Positions 17,198 to 27,004 of a stretch of DNA of 45,544 bases are shown here, one piece after another. The stretch is from NCBI GenBank assembly GCA_028692415.1, contig JAQUXM010000004.1:6863-52406 (forward strand), read 5' to 3'. Each line of letters starts with the position of its first letter. Positions within the stretch are counted from its first letter, which is position 1. The notes below the pieces were generated by a model. That model ran no database searches, was not told the origin of the DNA, and saw only the letters and a program-made list of their open reading frames with translations. Both the position numbers and the translations under genes were made by a program. The stretch is from Syntrophomonadaceae bacterium (GTDB lineage Bacteria > Bacillota > Syntrophomonadia > Syntrophomonadales > Syntrophomonadaceae).

Positions 17198-18337
17198 CTA
17201 GGTTAATTCACCCACATTTTTCAGCTTCATTTTAACCTTAACTTTAATGTCAAGGTTTTCAATGAAACCACTCTGGTCCACCTGGTTCTGAAATTCTTTT
17301 CTCCATTTAGCCAGTATATATTTGTTTATGTCTATACAATCAACTTTGTACTCCTGCTGCATTTTCTCAATGAACTTCATGCAATCTGATTTCGTATCCG
17401 CCGCAATCTGATTTTCTATCATTTTATGTAAATCCGGGTTTTGAATAAAGTTCTTATTAAATTCGTGTTCGATCAGGCTTCCTTTCAGATAGACCGTAAT
17501 CAGGTAGCTAAACTTATCTCCGTTACAATCCATCTTGACCTTGCGACCACCACAACACACATCTACTGATCCCTTATCTAAGATCTGACCATCCTTTTTT
17601 ATAATATAGGGTATATTGCCGGATGCTTCAATGCCCCGCAGCATTACCAGTGAACGGCTTTCATCCAGATTCGCTTTGCCGATCATTTTATCCTTTTTAA
17701 AAATGGCTGTACCTGTGACTTCAACTTTTTGGTTTTTTAAGGTTAATAACGGCATAATGGGATTTTTCCCTGGGGCGCGATTAACCCCAAACTGGTACAA
17801 GGTAGTGGAAGGAATAAAACTACGTTTTTCAGATTGCTTTAAAACTCCTTTAAGGTATTCCCCCATATTTGAGTAATCTTTGATAGGGGCACGCAGAACA
17901 TCTTCCCCCCGCCCTTCGGCAACCGCGAAATTCTCGGTTTTAGGAATTTGAGCTCCCCGGAATAGGGCTTCAACCATATTGTTTATGCCGGCCCGGGCCA
18001 GATCTTCCCCCAGAATAATTACTGCTGCAACTCCGGCCGAATATGTTCCCGGTGAAGAATAAGGCTTCTGACCACGGGCATTGCCGATTAAGATTCCGGT
18101 TGTTCTCTCAATTCTAAAGGGCTTTTTAACATCCTGAGCCAAGTTGGGAATTATAACTGTCAAATCAACCAACGGCTCACCTTGGTTCTGCCTTGCTGCA
18201 GCGATTGAGCTTTCATGCAAGTCATAAGCCCCGGTAGCTGGAAAACTCACCTTATTTACATCACGATAATCCCAACAACCTGAAATGCTAAAGACCAGAA
18301 ATACTATGACGAAGACCAGCAACAGCTTTTTAAACAA
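17198..18337 (-). CDS. Ger(x)C family spore germination lipoprotein (paralogue 1)
   Basis: Lipobox VFSISGCWDYRDVNKV; GerAC-type repeats; overlaps upstream gerB gene. Confidence 0.92.
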   Translation of the reverse strand: MFKKLLLVFVIVFLVFSISGCWDYRDVNKVSFPATGAYDLHESSIAAARQNQGEPLVDLTVIIPNLAQDVKKPFRIERTTGILIGNARGQKPYSSPGTYSAGVAAVIILGEDLARAGINNMVEALFRGAQIPKTENFAVAEGRGEDVLRAPIKDYSNMGEYLKGVLKQSEKRSFIPSTTLYQFGVNRAPGKNPIMPLLTLKNQKVEVTGTAIFKKDKMIGKANLDESRSLVMLRGIEASGNIPYIIKKDGQILDKGSVDVCCGGRKVKMDCNGDKFSYLITVYLKGSLIEHEFNKNFIQNPDLHKMIENQIAADTKSDCMKFIEKMQQEYKVDCIDINKYILAKWRKEFQNQVDQSGFIENLDIKVKVKMKLKNVGELT

Positions 18338-19427
18338 GCATCTTACCTCCCCGCATGAATGCTGCCAGATGATAGAGCAGGGGATAGCCTAGTCCTATTA
18401 TTAGAAAGCCATAACCCGCATAATCCCATAATTTGAAAACTGACAAAAGATTATGGGGGAGAAGCGCAAGTATATATATAGCCAAAGCAATGAACATCAA
18501 AGCATATGTATTATATTTTTTCTCATCAATTTTCAGGAGCTGGCTCAAGGATAGGGAAGCGGCAAATCCCATATTAACTGCCGGCCGTGCTCCCATACCC
18601 ATCCAAAAAACTAAAAATATAAATTCCAAACGTTCAAGCACTGGTACTTGACTGACCTTCAAGAGCATCAGGCCCGGCCATAGTATTCTTTGCAGATTGT
18701 TAACCCCAAAGACCAATAGGCAAGTTATTACCATGGCCAGGTATAATAGCGTGGTGATGCAAACTGCGATTAATCCAGCTTTGAGCACCTCCTCCTGCTT
18801 GTTGACCAGAGAATAGAATACTAAAAGCACTTCGGTCCCGGCAAAAGAATAAGCAGTGGTCAAAGCTCCTCGGGCAATGCCCTTAAGGCCTGCTTCACCG
18901 ACCGGTAAAATATTGGTGTAGTCGGCTTGCCCGACTGGTATTATCAAAATAAAAAGCAGCAACACCCCAAAATAAAAAAGTATTTCATTTAACCTGGCCA
19001 ATACTCTTACTCCCTTGCTGCCGATATAGACAATACTGATAGTTATAAATAGCAATACTACAGCCAGCGGGGTTTTGGGCAATAAATATAAATTGGCTAT
19101 TTCAGCAAAAGATCGTACCACCAGTGATTCGAATAATAAGACATAAGCAATGAAAAGAATTATAAGGACCGACCCGACATTTTTGCCAAACAACCCTAGG
19201 GCCATTTGGGTAAAACCCATTTGTGGCATCCGCCGGCCCAGACGTTCGATCAGGAATACCGACAGAAAAGGAATAATAGCCCCTAGAACTACCGAAATCC
19301 AAGCATCTTCTCCAGCCTTGCCGGAGACCATCCGCGGTAAGGCGAAAATGCCCGCCCCAATTTGGGAACCAATAATAACGAAGATTAACTGTTTACTGGT
19401 GATCGTGGAACTGGTTTTATCTTTCAT
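18330..19427 (-). CDS. GerAB/endospore germination permease (paralogue 1)
   Basis: KQLIFVIIGSQIGAGIFALPRMVSGKAGEDAWISVVLGAIIPFLSVFLIERLGRRMP. Confidence 0.93.
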   Translation of the reverse strand: MKDKTSSTITSKQLIFVIIGSQIGAGIFALPRMVSGKAGEDAWISVVLGAIIPFLSVFLIERLGRRMPQMGFTQMALGLFGKNVGSVLIILFIAYVLLFESLVVRSFAEIANLYLLPKTPLAVVLLFITISIVYIGSKGVRVLARLNEILFYFGVLLLFILIIPVGQADYTNILPVGEAGLKGIARGALTTAYSFAGTEVLLVFYSLVNKQEEVLKAGLIAVCITTLLYLAMVITCLLVFGVNNLQRILWPGLMLLKVSQVPVLERLEFIFLVFWMGMGARPAVNMGFAASLSLSQLLKIDEKKYNTYALMFIALAIYILALLPHNLLSVFKLWDYAGYGFLIIGLGYPLLYHLAAFMRGGKMLV

Positions 19428-21001
19428 TAATCGTTTTCCTCACCGGTATTTCCCTGCCTTTGTGGGTTATGTGAAGGTATGGAAACGGGGCGTTTGTTCA
19501 TTTTCCACATAAATGTACGGATAAAGGTGTCTTTAAGGTCGGAGAAACGGGTGGGAGCCAAGGGACTAAAATAAGGAACTCCCATGCTTTCCAGGCTGAC
19601 CAGATGGGTCAGAAAAATAATTGCCCCAAAGGAAAGACCAAACAACCCAAAGCTTGCGGCCAGCATCATCATGGGCAGTCTTATTATTCGAGTGGATAAT
19701 ACCAAGCTTGATGCAGGAAGAGCATAGGTGCAGATGACCGATACCGAGATAATAAGAATAACAATGGGACTGGCTAATTTGGCAGTAATGGCTGCCTGAC
19801 CTAGTATAATACCCGAAACTACGCCAACTGTTTGACCAATCTGTTGGGGAAGACGTAACCCCGCCTCAATAACCAGTTGGATTATGATTTCCATGATTAA
19901 GGCCTCGACTACTACGGGAAAGGGAACCGCCACGCGGGCTTTAGAGAAGCTGATTAACAAATCATAGGGAAGCAACTCCGGTTGATAGCTAAGAAGCGCA
20001 ATATATGAGGCTGGAAGACTCACTGCGACAATCCAGGCAACATATCGCATTAACCTAATGTAACTGGAAAATAGGGTTCGCTCGTAATAATCTTCGGGGG
20101 CCTGCAAAAACTGCACAAAAAGGGCTGGGACCGCCAAGGCCAATGGAGTATTATCGACTATTATCACTACCCGTCCCTCAAGTAAATAAGGTACCAGCTT
20201 ATCAGGTCGTTCGGAGGAATAAACTTGAGGAAACAAACTCGATGGGTCGTCTTCAATGAATTGCTCCACATAACCGGAGGCAACAATCCCGTCAATATCC
20301 ATCTGATTGATACGATCTTTGACTTTCTGAACAATTTGGGGGTCGGCTATATCGTCAATGTATAATATAGCTACCTCAGTACGGGTCCTACGGCCCACCA
20401 GGGTTTTTTCCACCACCAGGTTGGGGTCCCGCAGCCGGCGCCGGATCAGAGCAATATTTACATCTACCCTTTCTATAAAACCTTCCCGGGAACCCCGCAT
20501 CGTCTGTTCAGCCGGAGGCACATCAATATTTCTGGATTTACCGCCATGAATATCTATGGCCAGTACATCATCAAGGCCATCAAACATTAAAATAGTAATA
20601 CCATCAAATATCGTTTGTACCAGAGAAGATAGATTAGCTATTTTGGCGATACGGCTTGCAGTTATGGACGTCTTATAGATGGTTTCGATTAGAGTATGGG
20701 AGCCCGAGGTTAATAAATCCTCCCTATCACAATTCAGCATCAATGGTTTGAGTATATGGAGGTTGAGAATCTCAATATCTATCACTTGATTTATATAGAC
20801 AGCAACTGCCTCCAGGCGCGGATTACCCTCCAAATAAAAGGAATGGGTTATAATGTCATAGTTTTTTTCAATATAGGGCTTTAAGAGCTGCATTTTTTCA
20901 GACAGAGCTACCGGAAGTTTGGTATCCGGTATATTTTTTATACTTCTATCCCGTGCATCTGCAGTTGGCGGTGTTTTTCTGGGTCTTATCTTCATAATCA
21001 T
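19427..21001 (-). CDS. GerA family spore germination protein (GerAA-like)
   Basis: SFYLEGNPRLEAVAVYINQVID...RGSREGFIERVDVNIALIRRRLRDPNLVVEKTLVGRRTRTEVAILYIDDIADP. Confidence 0.95.
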   Translation of the reverse strand: MIMKIRPRKTPPTADARDRSIKNIPDTKLPVALSEKMQLLKPYIEKNYDIITHSFYLEGNPRLEAVAVYINQVIDIEILNLHILKPLMLNCDREDLLTSGSHTLIETIYKTSITASRIAKIANLSSLVQTIFDGITILMFDGLDDVLAIDIHGGKSRNIDVPPAEQTMRGSREGFIERVDVNIALIRRRLRDPNLVVEKTLVGRRTRTEVAILYIDDIADPQIVQKVKDRINQMDIDGIVASGYVEQFIEDDPSSLFPQVYSSERPDKLVPYLLEGRVVIIVDNTPLALAVPALFVQFLQAPEDYYERTLFSSYIRLMRYVAWIVAVSLPASYIALLSYQPELLPYDLLISFSKARVAVPFPVVVEALIMEIIIQLVIEAGLRLPQQIGQTVGVVSGIILGQAAITAKLASPIVILIISVSVICTYALPASSLVLSTRIIRLPMMMLAASFGLFGLSFGAIIFLTHLVSLESMGVPYFSPLAPTRFSDLKDTFIRTFMWKMNKRPVSIPSHNPQRQGNTGEEND

Positions 21002-21071
21002 ATGTCTCCTGAACAGTTTGTATTATCTTTCCCAGGGCAGACTTGACTATGCAGGGAAGGGGCGTCAAAGA

Positions 21072-21122
21072 GGCAGGCATGGGGACGGTTCTTTTGCCTG
21101 CATCCCCATGCCTGCCGTCCCC
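21072..21122. repeat. GGGGACGGTTCT-family imperfect palindrome between gerA and gerC
   Basis: GGCAGGCATGGGGA...TCCCCATGCCTGCC (21072-21116) with an alternative pairing GGGGACGG (21081)/CCGTCCCC (21115). Confidence 0.8.
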
Positions 21123-21146
21123 CGTACAGCCTCCACTATGCCTTAT

Positions 21147-22283
21147 CTAGGTTAGCTCCCCGGTGTTTTTTAGTTTCATTTTAACTTCGACCTCAATATT
21201 TACATTTTCAATAAATTCCTGATCGACTTTATCCTCCAATTCTTTTCCCCATCTAGCCACGGCGTATTTGCTAATATCGATGCAGTCTATTCTATACTCT
21301 TGCTGCATTTTGCTAATAAATTTATAACAATCTTTTTTAACATCGGAAGCTATTTGACTTTCTATCATTTGTTGCAAATTCTCATTTTCGGTAAAAAGCT
21401 TGCCGAATTGATGTTCGATAAGATTTCCTTCCAGCATAACAATTATTAGAAAATTAATATCGTCACCATTACGTTCTACTTTAACTTTGCGCTTATTGCT
21501 TGCATCCACCGAACCTCTATCTAATATGATGCCGTTTCGTTTAATCGTAAACGCTACATTGCCTGTTGCCTTAATACCCCGCAGCAGCATCAGTGAGCGG
21601 GTCTCAGTTAAATTGGCCTTGCCGATCATGCGGTCTTTTTTGAAAATAGCCGTACCGGTAACCTCAGCTTTTTTATTTTTTTGTTTTATTAGGGGCATGA
21701 TGGGATTTTTGCCTGGGCCTTGCCAAACTTCAAAGTTGTGTAAAGTAGTGGCTGGGATAAAACCACGTCTTTCAGATTTTTGCAGTATTCCCTTAAGATA
21801 ATCTGCCATACTGAGGTAATCCTCCACGGGAGCCTCTAAGATGCCGTCTCCCCTTCCTTCACTAATTGCGAAATTTTGGATACTTGGACTCAGGGCTCCC
21901 CGAAACAGCGCTTGAAAAATATTATTTAACCCGGTTCCGGCCAAATCTTCACCTACAATTATTATCCCGGTGGCCCCCGGCGAATATGTCCCGGTTGAGG
22001 TATAGGGTTTTTGCCCCCGTGCATTGCCAACCGTGACTCCAGTTGTTTTTTCAATTCTAAATTTTAATGTGGCGTTTTGGGCCAGATTAGGAAGAATAAC
22101 CGCTAGATCTATCAGCTGCTCTTGGTTTGCCTCATCGCGCAAAGCCCTAAGGCCAACTTCATGCAGGTCATAGGCAGCAGCCAGGGGGAAATCAATCCGG
22201 TTGACATCCCGATAGTCCCAGCATCCCGCAAGCATAACCAGCTGAATTCCCAGCAGGATAAGCAGTACGCATCTTCTAAACAT
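21147..22283 (-). CDS. Ger(x)C family spore germination lipoprotein (paralogue 2)
   Basis: Lipobox VMLAGCWDYRDVNRI; closely similar to the 17198-18337 product. Confidence 0.92.
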   Translation of the reverse strand: MFRRCVLLILLGIQLVMLAGCWDYRDVNRIDFPLAAAYDLHEVGLRALRDEANQEQLIDLAVILPNLAQNATLKFRIEKTTGVTVGNARGQKPYTSTGTYSPGATGIIIVGEDLAGTGLNNIFQALFRGALSPSIQNFAISEGRGDGILEAPVEDYLSMADYLKGILQKSERRGFIPATTLHNFEVWQGPGKNPIMPLIKQKNKKAEVTGTAIFKKDRMIGKANLTETRSLMLLRGIKATGNVAFTIKRNGIILDRGSVDASNKRKVKVERNGDDINFLIIVMLEGNLIEHQFGKLFTENENLQQMIESQIASDVKKDCYKFISKMQQEYRIDCIDISKYAVARWGKELEDKVDQEFIENVNIEVEVKMKLKNTGELT

Positions 22284-23376
22284 ACATTCTCACCCCGCCG
22301 CGCCAGAATGCTGCCAAATGGTAAAGCAAGGGATAGCCCACTCCCATAACAAAAAAACCATAGCCGGCATACTCAGCCAGCTTGAAAGCTGCCAGAACAT
22401 CATGTGGCAGCAAGGCCAGTATAAATATGCCCAACCCGACAAAAACCAGAGAATATATGTGGTATTTTTGCTCGTCTATCCTTAATAACTGGCTTAAGGA
22501 TAGAGAAGCCGCAAAGCCCATGTTAATAGTCGGCCGTGCTCCGGTCCCCAGCCATACAAACAGGAATATGAACTCCAAACGCTCAATTACCGGTATTTGC
22601 GCAACCTTTAGCAATACCAGTCCCGGCCAGATTATTTTTTGCAGACCATAAGTTCCAAAAACCAGTTCACCAATGATAACCATGGCGCAAAACAAAGCTG
22701 TTACTATTCCGATAGCTGTCAACCCTGCTTTCATAACTTCTTCCTTCTTGTTCACCAATGTATAAAAAACCAGGAGTATTTCAGTACCGGCAAAGTAATA
22801 GGCGGAAGTAAAAGCTCCCTGGGCAATTCCTTTCAATCCCGACTCGCCTACCGGTAAAAGGTTGGTATAGTCTGATTGTCCTAAAGGTAATAACAAGAAC
22901 ATGAAAGATAATAGAAGCAGGTAAAACATGAATTCATTTATCCTCCCCAGTACCCTTGCTCCTTTGCTTCCGATATATATAATGGTGAATATGTACATCA
23001 ACAAAACTACGGTCAGTGGTGTTTTTGGCAAAAGATATAGTTTGGTAACTTCGGCATATATTCGTACTACTAGGGATTCAAAAGCTATTACATAGGCAAT
23101 AAAAAGTATTATAAGGAAGGACCCTATATATTTGCCGAACAAAGCAGTTGTCATCTGGATAAAGTTTTGGTCCGGCATCCGTTTGCCCAAGCGTTCAATT
23201 AAATACAGCGAAATAATCGGAATTATGGCACTTAGGATTACCGCTATCCAGGCATCTTTGCCAGCATATTCGGATACCACGCGGGGCAGGCTGAATACTC
23301 CTAAACCAAATTGGGCCCCGATAATAACGAATATTAATTGCTTGCTGCTAATCATGGAGCCCGTTTTATCTTTCAT
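22276..23376 (-). CDS. GerAB/endospore germination permease (paralogue 2)
   Basis: MKDKTGSMISSKQLIFVIIGAQFGLGVFSLPRVVSEYAGKDAWIAVILSAIIPIISLYLIERLGKRMP; closely similar to the 18330-19427 product. Confidence 0.93.
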   Translation of the reverse strand: MKDKTGSMISSKQLIFVIIGAQFGLGVFSLPRVVSEYAGKDAWIAVILSAIIPIISLYLIERLGKRMPDQNFIQMTTALFGKYIGSFLIILFIAYVIAFESLVVRIYAEVTKLYLLPKTPLTVVLLMYIFTIIYIGSKGARVLGRINEFMFYLLLLSFMFLLLPLGQSDYTNLLPVGESGLKGIAQGAFTSAYYFAGTEILLVFYTLVNKKEEVMKAGLTAIGIVTALFCAMVIIGELVFGTYGLQKIIWPGLVLLKVAQIPVIERLEFIFLFVWLGTGARPTINMGFAASLSLSQLLRIDEQKYHIYSLVFVGLGIFILALLPHDVLAAFKLAEYAGYGFFVMGVGYPLLYHLAAFWRGGVRMYV

Positions 23377-23515
23377 TGCTATTACTTCTCTCCTCCGGTA
23401 TTTTTACGAAGCGTTCTATCCCGTTATTGATACTGATCATTGCTTAGCTTCGATCGGATGAGTTTGTTTTTTTCTACTTGATGCCGCGACATAGGGAGAC
23501 GTTATTGTTGTGTCA

Positions 23516-24007
23516 TCACTTCTTCGGTTTTGCGGCGGTATTAATGGTATTGGAAAGAAAGAGGGGGATGAAATCATCCGCTTGCTTTACTCCTATTACA
23601 GCATAATAAGCAGTACCGGGAATTGATTGAAAATGACAGGTACCACTGAGATCACTGATTGGAAGCTCATAACTATTGGGCTGTAAACGGGAATCATGCA
23701 AGCGGATTAAGAGGTCTTCATAATCCAAAGCGGCTCCAAATTCGTCTAGGATTTCTTGCCAGGTAGATGGTTTGATATTCCAAGAAGCCAGGATATATTT
23801 GGAATGGGCACTGAGCTTTAATTCATTTTCTTCCGGCATTGCTCTGACCGGTTCAACGTATTTAAACAACTCGCCGGCAGTCTCAAAATCGTACTTTCTT
23901 TGCGGGGTAGTTTCTGGGTGATCTGGTTTTTTAGGATTGGACAATATCCAGTAGACCATCAAGATCAAAACTGCCGTAACCAGTAATATGAATACCAATG
24001 GGATCAT
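23516..24007 (-). CDS. hypothetical protein with N-terminal TM anchor
   Basis: MIPLVFILLVTAVLILMVYWILSNPKKP...; no family recognised; divergent from the CPBP gene. Confidence 0.6.
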   Translation of the reverse strand: MIPLVFILLVTAVLILMVYWILSNPKKPDHPETTPQRKYDFETAGELFKYVEPVRAMPEENELKLSAHSKYILASWNIKPSTWQEILDEFGAALDYEDLLIRLHDSRLQPNSYELPISDLSGTCHFQSIPGTAYYAVIGVKQADDFIPLFLSNTINTAAKPKK

Positions 24008-24132
24008 TTTACCACCTCCTGTTTAAGTTTAGTATTCCCCGAAAAATTAACAAAATGCCGGGTGTTCTCCAAGAAAGCACTAAAAATGCGGGATAAGGTG
24101 TATAATAAATACGGCAAGGGAGGAGTCAACTT

Positions 24133-24846
24133 TTGAATAAAGAGACAGGACAATTGCGCTGGGGATTGCTGGAAATATTCATGGTCTTTGCTGGGATTAT
24201 GGGTGTCGGAATGCTTTTTAGTCTTTATGCCGATCGAATGATGATAAAGTTTACCCGGTTGGGCATAGCAGATAGCGAATTTTCTCTTTTTATTTTAAGT
24301 TTTCTGCTGCAATTCTTTAGCACAGTAATTCTAGTGCTGCTTTTTACCGTTTGGATCAATCGAGCCAGTTTAAAAGATCTAGGGTTGCAGAAAGCTGATC
24401 GCCAAGATCTGCTAAGATATGGTCTGCTAGGTGGAATCATGCTCATGATGCTGGTGACAGTCATGGGTATTCTGATAAATTACTGGCAGCCACAGATTAG
24501 CCCGCAGGTTTTTGAAGAAATGCTGCGTTCGGTAAATGGGGATACGGGCTTTATAATTATGTTTATCATAGGTGCGGTAATGGCACCTTTTACCGAAGAG
24601 TTATATTATCGCGGAATGATTTACCCGGTATTGCGGAATTATCTGGGGCCGCTGGGCGGAGCTCTGGTGGCCGGACTGTTATTCGGAATAGCTCACTGGG
24701 ATTTCTGGCGAACGCTGCCCCTGGCAGTGGGAGGAGCGGTACTCTGTTATATATATGAAAAAAGCGGCAGCATCTGGGTCCCCATGCTGGCGCATGGGAT
24801 GTGGAACGGTATTATGTCAGTCATCGTTTATTTTAGTATTATTTAA
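24133..24846 (+). CDS. CPBP family intramembrane glutamic endopeptidase (CAAX protease-like)
   Basis: MAPFTEELYYRGMIYPVLRNYLGPLGGALVAGLLFGIAHWD...MLAHGMWNGIMS (EExxxR and H motifs). Confidence 0.92.
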   Translation: MNKETGQLRWGLLEIFMVFAGIMGVGMLFSLYADRMMIKFTRLGIADSEFSLFILSFLLQFFSTVILVLLFTVWINRASLKDLGLQKADRQDLLRYGLLGGIMLMMLVTVMGILINYWQPQISPQVFEEMLRSVNGDTGFIIMFIIGAVMAPFTEELYYRGMIYPVLRNYLGPLGGALVAGLLFGIAHWDFWRTLPLAVGGAVLCYIYEKSGSIWVPMLAHGMWNGIMSVIVYFSII

Positions 24847-24854
24847 TTCCAGGC

Positions 24855-25048
24855 AGTGAGGAGTAAGGAGTAAAAATCTATTAACTCCATAAGCGCATCC
24901 TTGATTAGCGGTCAAAGAGCATGTCGTAACGCTCGAGCAGCCTTAATGGTTAAGTTATAAATTGAAGTACGGGAAGGGTGGACACAAGGTATGAGCAAAA
25001 ATATCGTCGTACTAGTCACCCCTAACACCTAACCCCTTACACCTTACG
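24855..25048. repeat. intergenic element bounded by inverted heptad arrays
   Basis: AGTGAGGAGTAAGGAGTAA at 24855 and TCACCCCTAACACCTAACCCCTTACACCTTACGA at 25016-25048. Confidence 0.65.
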
Positions 25049-25162
25049 ATTTAAAAGAATATAGAATATATTCTTTTAAATCCAGGCCTACTGTGTTAAA
25101 TTATTTCTGTTGGCAATAGTCATAGCAATCAATGATTGCAAAACATCAAGGGAGTGGAGAAA

Positions 25163-25465
25163 ATGCCAATTTATGATTACCGTTGCGAGAACTGCGGACA
25201 TTTTGAAACAGTCCAGAAAATTTCCGCTCCGGCACTTAGTGAGTGCCCCACTTGCGGAGGCAAAACGGAAAGGCTGATAAGTAAAAACATCGGGGTGGTT
25301 TTTAAAGGGTCCGGGTTTTATAAAACCGACAATAACGCGGTTAAAGACCGAGTCCGGACCCTCAACAAGGAGAGACAGGTTGATAATCAGGCTTTGCTTG
25401 ATGGTGATACCAAATCATTTGTTGAACAATCAGAAAAAACAACGCAAAAAGTACTTGAAGCCTAA
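25163..25465 (+). CDS. FmdB family zinc ribbon protein
   Basis: MPIYDYRCENCGHFETVQKISAPALSECPTCGGKTERLISKNIGVVFKGSGFYKTD. Confidence 0.95.
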   Translation: MPIYDYRCENCGHFETVQKISAPALSECPTCGGKTERLISKNIGVVFKGSGFYKTDNNAVKDRVRTLNKERQVDNQALLDGDTKSFVEQSEKTTQKVLEA

Positions 25466-25487
25466 TCCCCGGAAGGGGATTTTTTCT
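25464..25487 (+). terminator. rho-independent terminator
   Basis: AATCCCC-ggaa-GGGGATT followed by TTTT. Confidence 0.85.
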
Positions 25488-25507
25488 TCATGTAGAAATA
25501 ATAAAAA

Positions 25508-25540
25508 GTGAGGAGTGAGGGGTTAGGGGTGAGGAGTAGG
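25508..25540 (+). repeat. heptad array (GTGAGGGGTTAGGGGTGAGG)
   Basis: gtgaggagtgaggggttaggggtgaggagtagg, 7-bp periodicity. Confidence 0.75.
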
Positions 25541-25679
25541 AATTTTAGCAGTTACACCTCCAGCCATACATTCTATATCTCACTCAACTTTTAGGGCATT
25601 GCCCGTACGCCACCCTGTGGATACTGCCATGTTAACTAGGGCTACGCTTACGGGTGAGAGTTATATTACGGCTGGTTAT

Positions 25680-25970
25680 TAACTCAACTTGCTGACCAAA
25701 AGAATAGGCTGAAAGCCCGAAAAAGCAATAAAATAAACTGTTTAAAATCCCATATTGATGAACATCGCGAGCTATCTTATAGGTCATTGCGAGTGCAGCG
25801 AAGCAATCTATCCATCGACAAGTCATTTTGAATTGCTTCGCTACAGCTCGCAATTATCACGGGTAATAACCCGCCACGCGAGTATTCATGGCAATGACAA
25901 AGGAGAAGCGTTGCCTAAGCAATGACAATTTAGTTTGTCGCATAATATGTCAACTACGAAAGTTGAGTTA
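25680..25970. repeat. putative MITE-like element containing CATTGCGAG-type repeats
   Basis: Possible TIR TAACTCAACTT (25680-25690)/AAGTTGAGTTA (25960-25970); interior ggtcattgcgagtgcagcgaagcaatct and attgcttcgctacagctcgcaattatcacgggtaataacccgccacg. Confidence 0.55.
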
Positions 25971-25989
25971 TTAATTAGAGGTGTAATAA

Positions 25990-26697
25990 GTGATTAAGGC
26001 GATTACTTTCGATTTTTGGAATACCCTGTATAAGATACCCTCGGATAAATGTTTATCGAGTATAAGAATACAAAATCTTGATACAATTCTGCAGGAAGCC
26101 GGTCTCAAATTTTCACCGGAAGAAATAAGAGCCGCCTTTAAACACAGCTGGCAAAAAGCCTGGTACCAGCAGCGGGCTTATGGTGAAGAAATAACCCCCC
26201 GCGGCCATGTTACAGACATATTGGAGAAACTGGGGGTAGGCCCCCGGACAGCAGATATAGAGGATTCGGCCTATCTGGCTTATACCCGGGCTTTGCTGGA
26301 ACTGCCGCCGGTGGTTAACGAGGGGGTCCTGGAGACGCTGCCGCTGCTGGCGGGTAAATACAAGCTTGCCGTAATATGCAACACCGGAGCAACCCCGGGC
26401 GTTATCCTGCGGGAACTGGTTAAAAAAGATGGCTTGTATGACTACTTTGGATTTATGGTCTTTTCCGATGAAGTAGGTTTTGCCAAGCCCAGTATTAAGA
26501 TATTTAACTATACCCTTAAGCATCTGGGCATAGTAAGCTCAGATGCCGCTCACATTGGGGATGATGCCATTACCGATGTTATCGGGGCCAAGAAGGCTGG
26601 GATGACTGCAGTCTGGCTGGCTCCGGGAGAAAAGTGGGCGGTCCCGGAAGCTGATTTTCATGTGCAGAATGTTAACGAGTTAATAAGATTATTTTAA
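25990..26697 (+). CDS. HAD family hydrolase
   Basis: IKAITFDFWNTLYKIPS...FSDEVGFAKPSIKIF...HIGDDAITDVIGAKKAGM. Confidence 0.92.
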   Translation: MIKAITFDFWNTLYKIPSDKCLSSIRIQNLDTILQEAGLKFSPEEIRAAFKHSWQKAWYQQRAYGEEITPRGHVTDILEKLGVGPRTADIEDSAYLAYTRALLELPPVVNEGVLETLPLLAGKYKLAVICNTGATPGVILRELVKKDGLYDYFGFMVFSDEVGFAKPSIKIFNYTLKHLGIVSSDAAHIGDDAITDVIGAKKAGMTAVWLAPGEKWAVPEADFHVQNVNELIRLF

Positions 26698-26714
26698 AGA
26701 GTGTGGTGTTTTGG

Positions 26715-27002
26715 ATGGAAATAGGCAACATGAAAATAGTAAATATCGTGGAAAAGATGATTTTGGATGCCATGGATGAAGTTCTGGAACACAAGCCGCA
26801 AATCTGCAAGTGTGATAAATGCCTGTCGGATATTGTTGCTTATGCCTTGAACAGACTGCCACCTCGCTATGTTGCAAGTGAAAAGGGCAATACCCTCGCG
26901 AAAGCCGCCTACTTGGAAAAGAGTATACAGGTTGCGCTGCTGGTAGCATTGACTGAAGCAGTTGAGCAAATCAATGCCAACCCCCGGCATGATAAGGAGT
27001 AG
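26715..27002 (+). CDS. ComFB family (late competence development) protein
   Basis: NIVEKMILDAMDEVLEHKPQICKCDKCLSDIVAYALNRLPPRYVASEKG. Confidence 0.88.
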   Translation: MEIGNMKIVNIVEKMILDAMDEVLEHKPQICKCDKCLSDIVAYALNRLPPRYVASEKGNTLAKAAYLEKSIQVALLVALTEAVEQINANPRHDKE

Positions 27003-27004
27003 AA

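Noticed and set aside
25632-25853. Minus-strand ORF 73 aa
   Set aside because: Overlaps the CATTGCGAG block (...WIDCFAALAMTYK...), repeat-derived.
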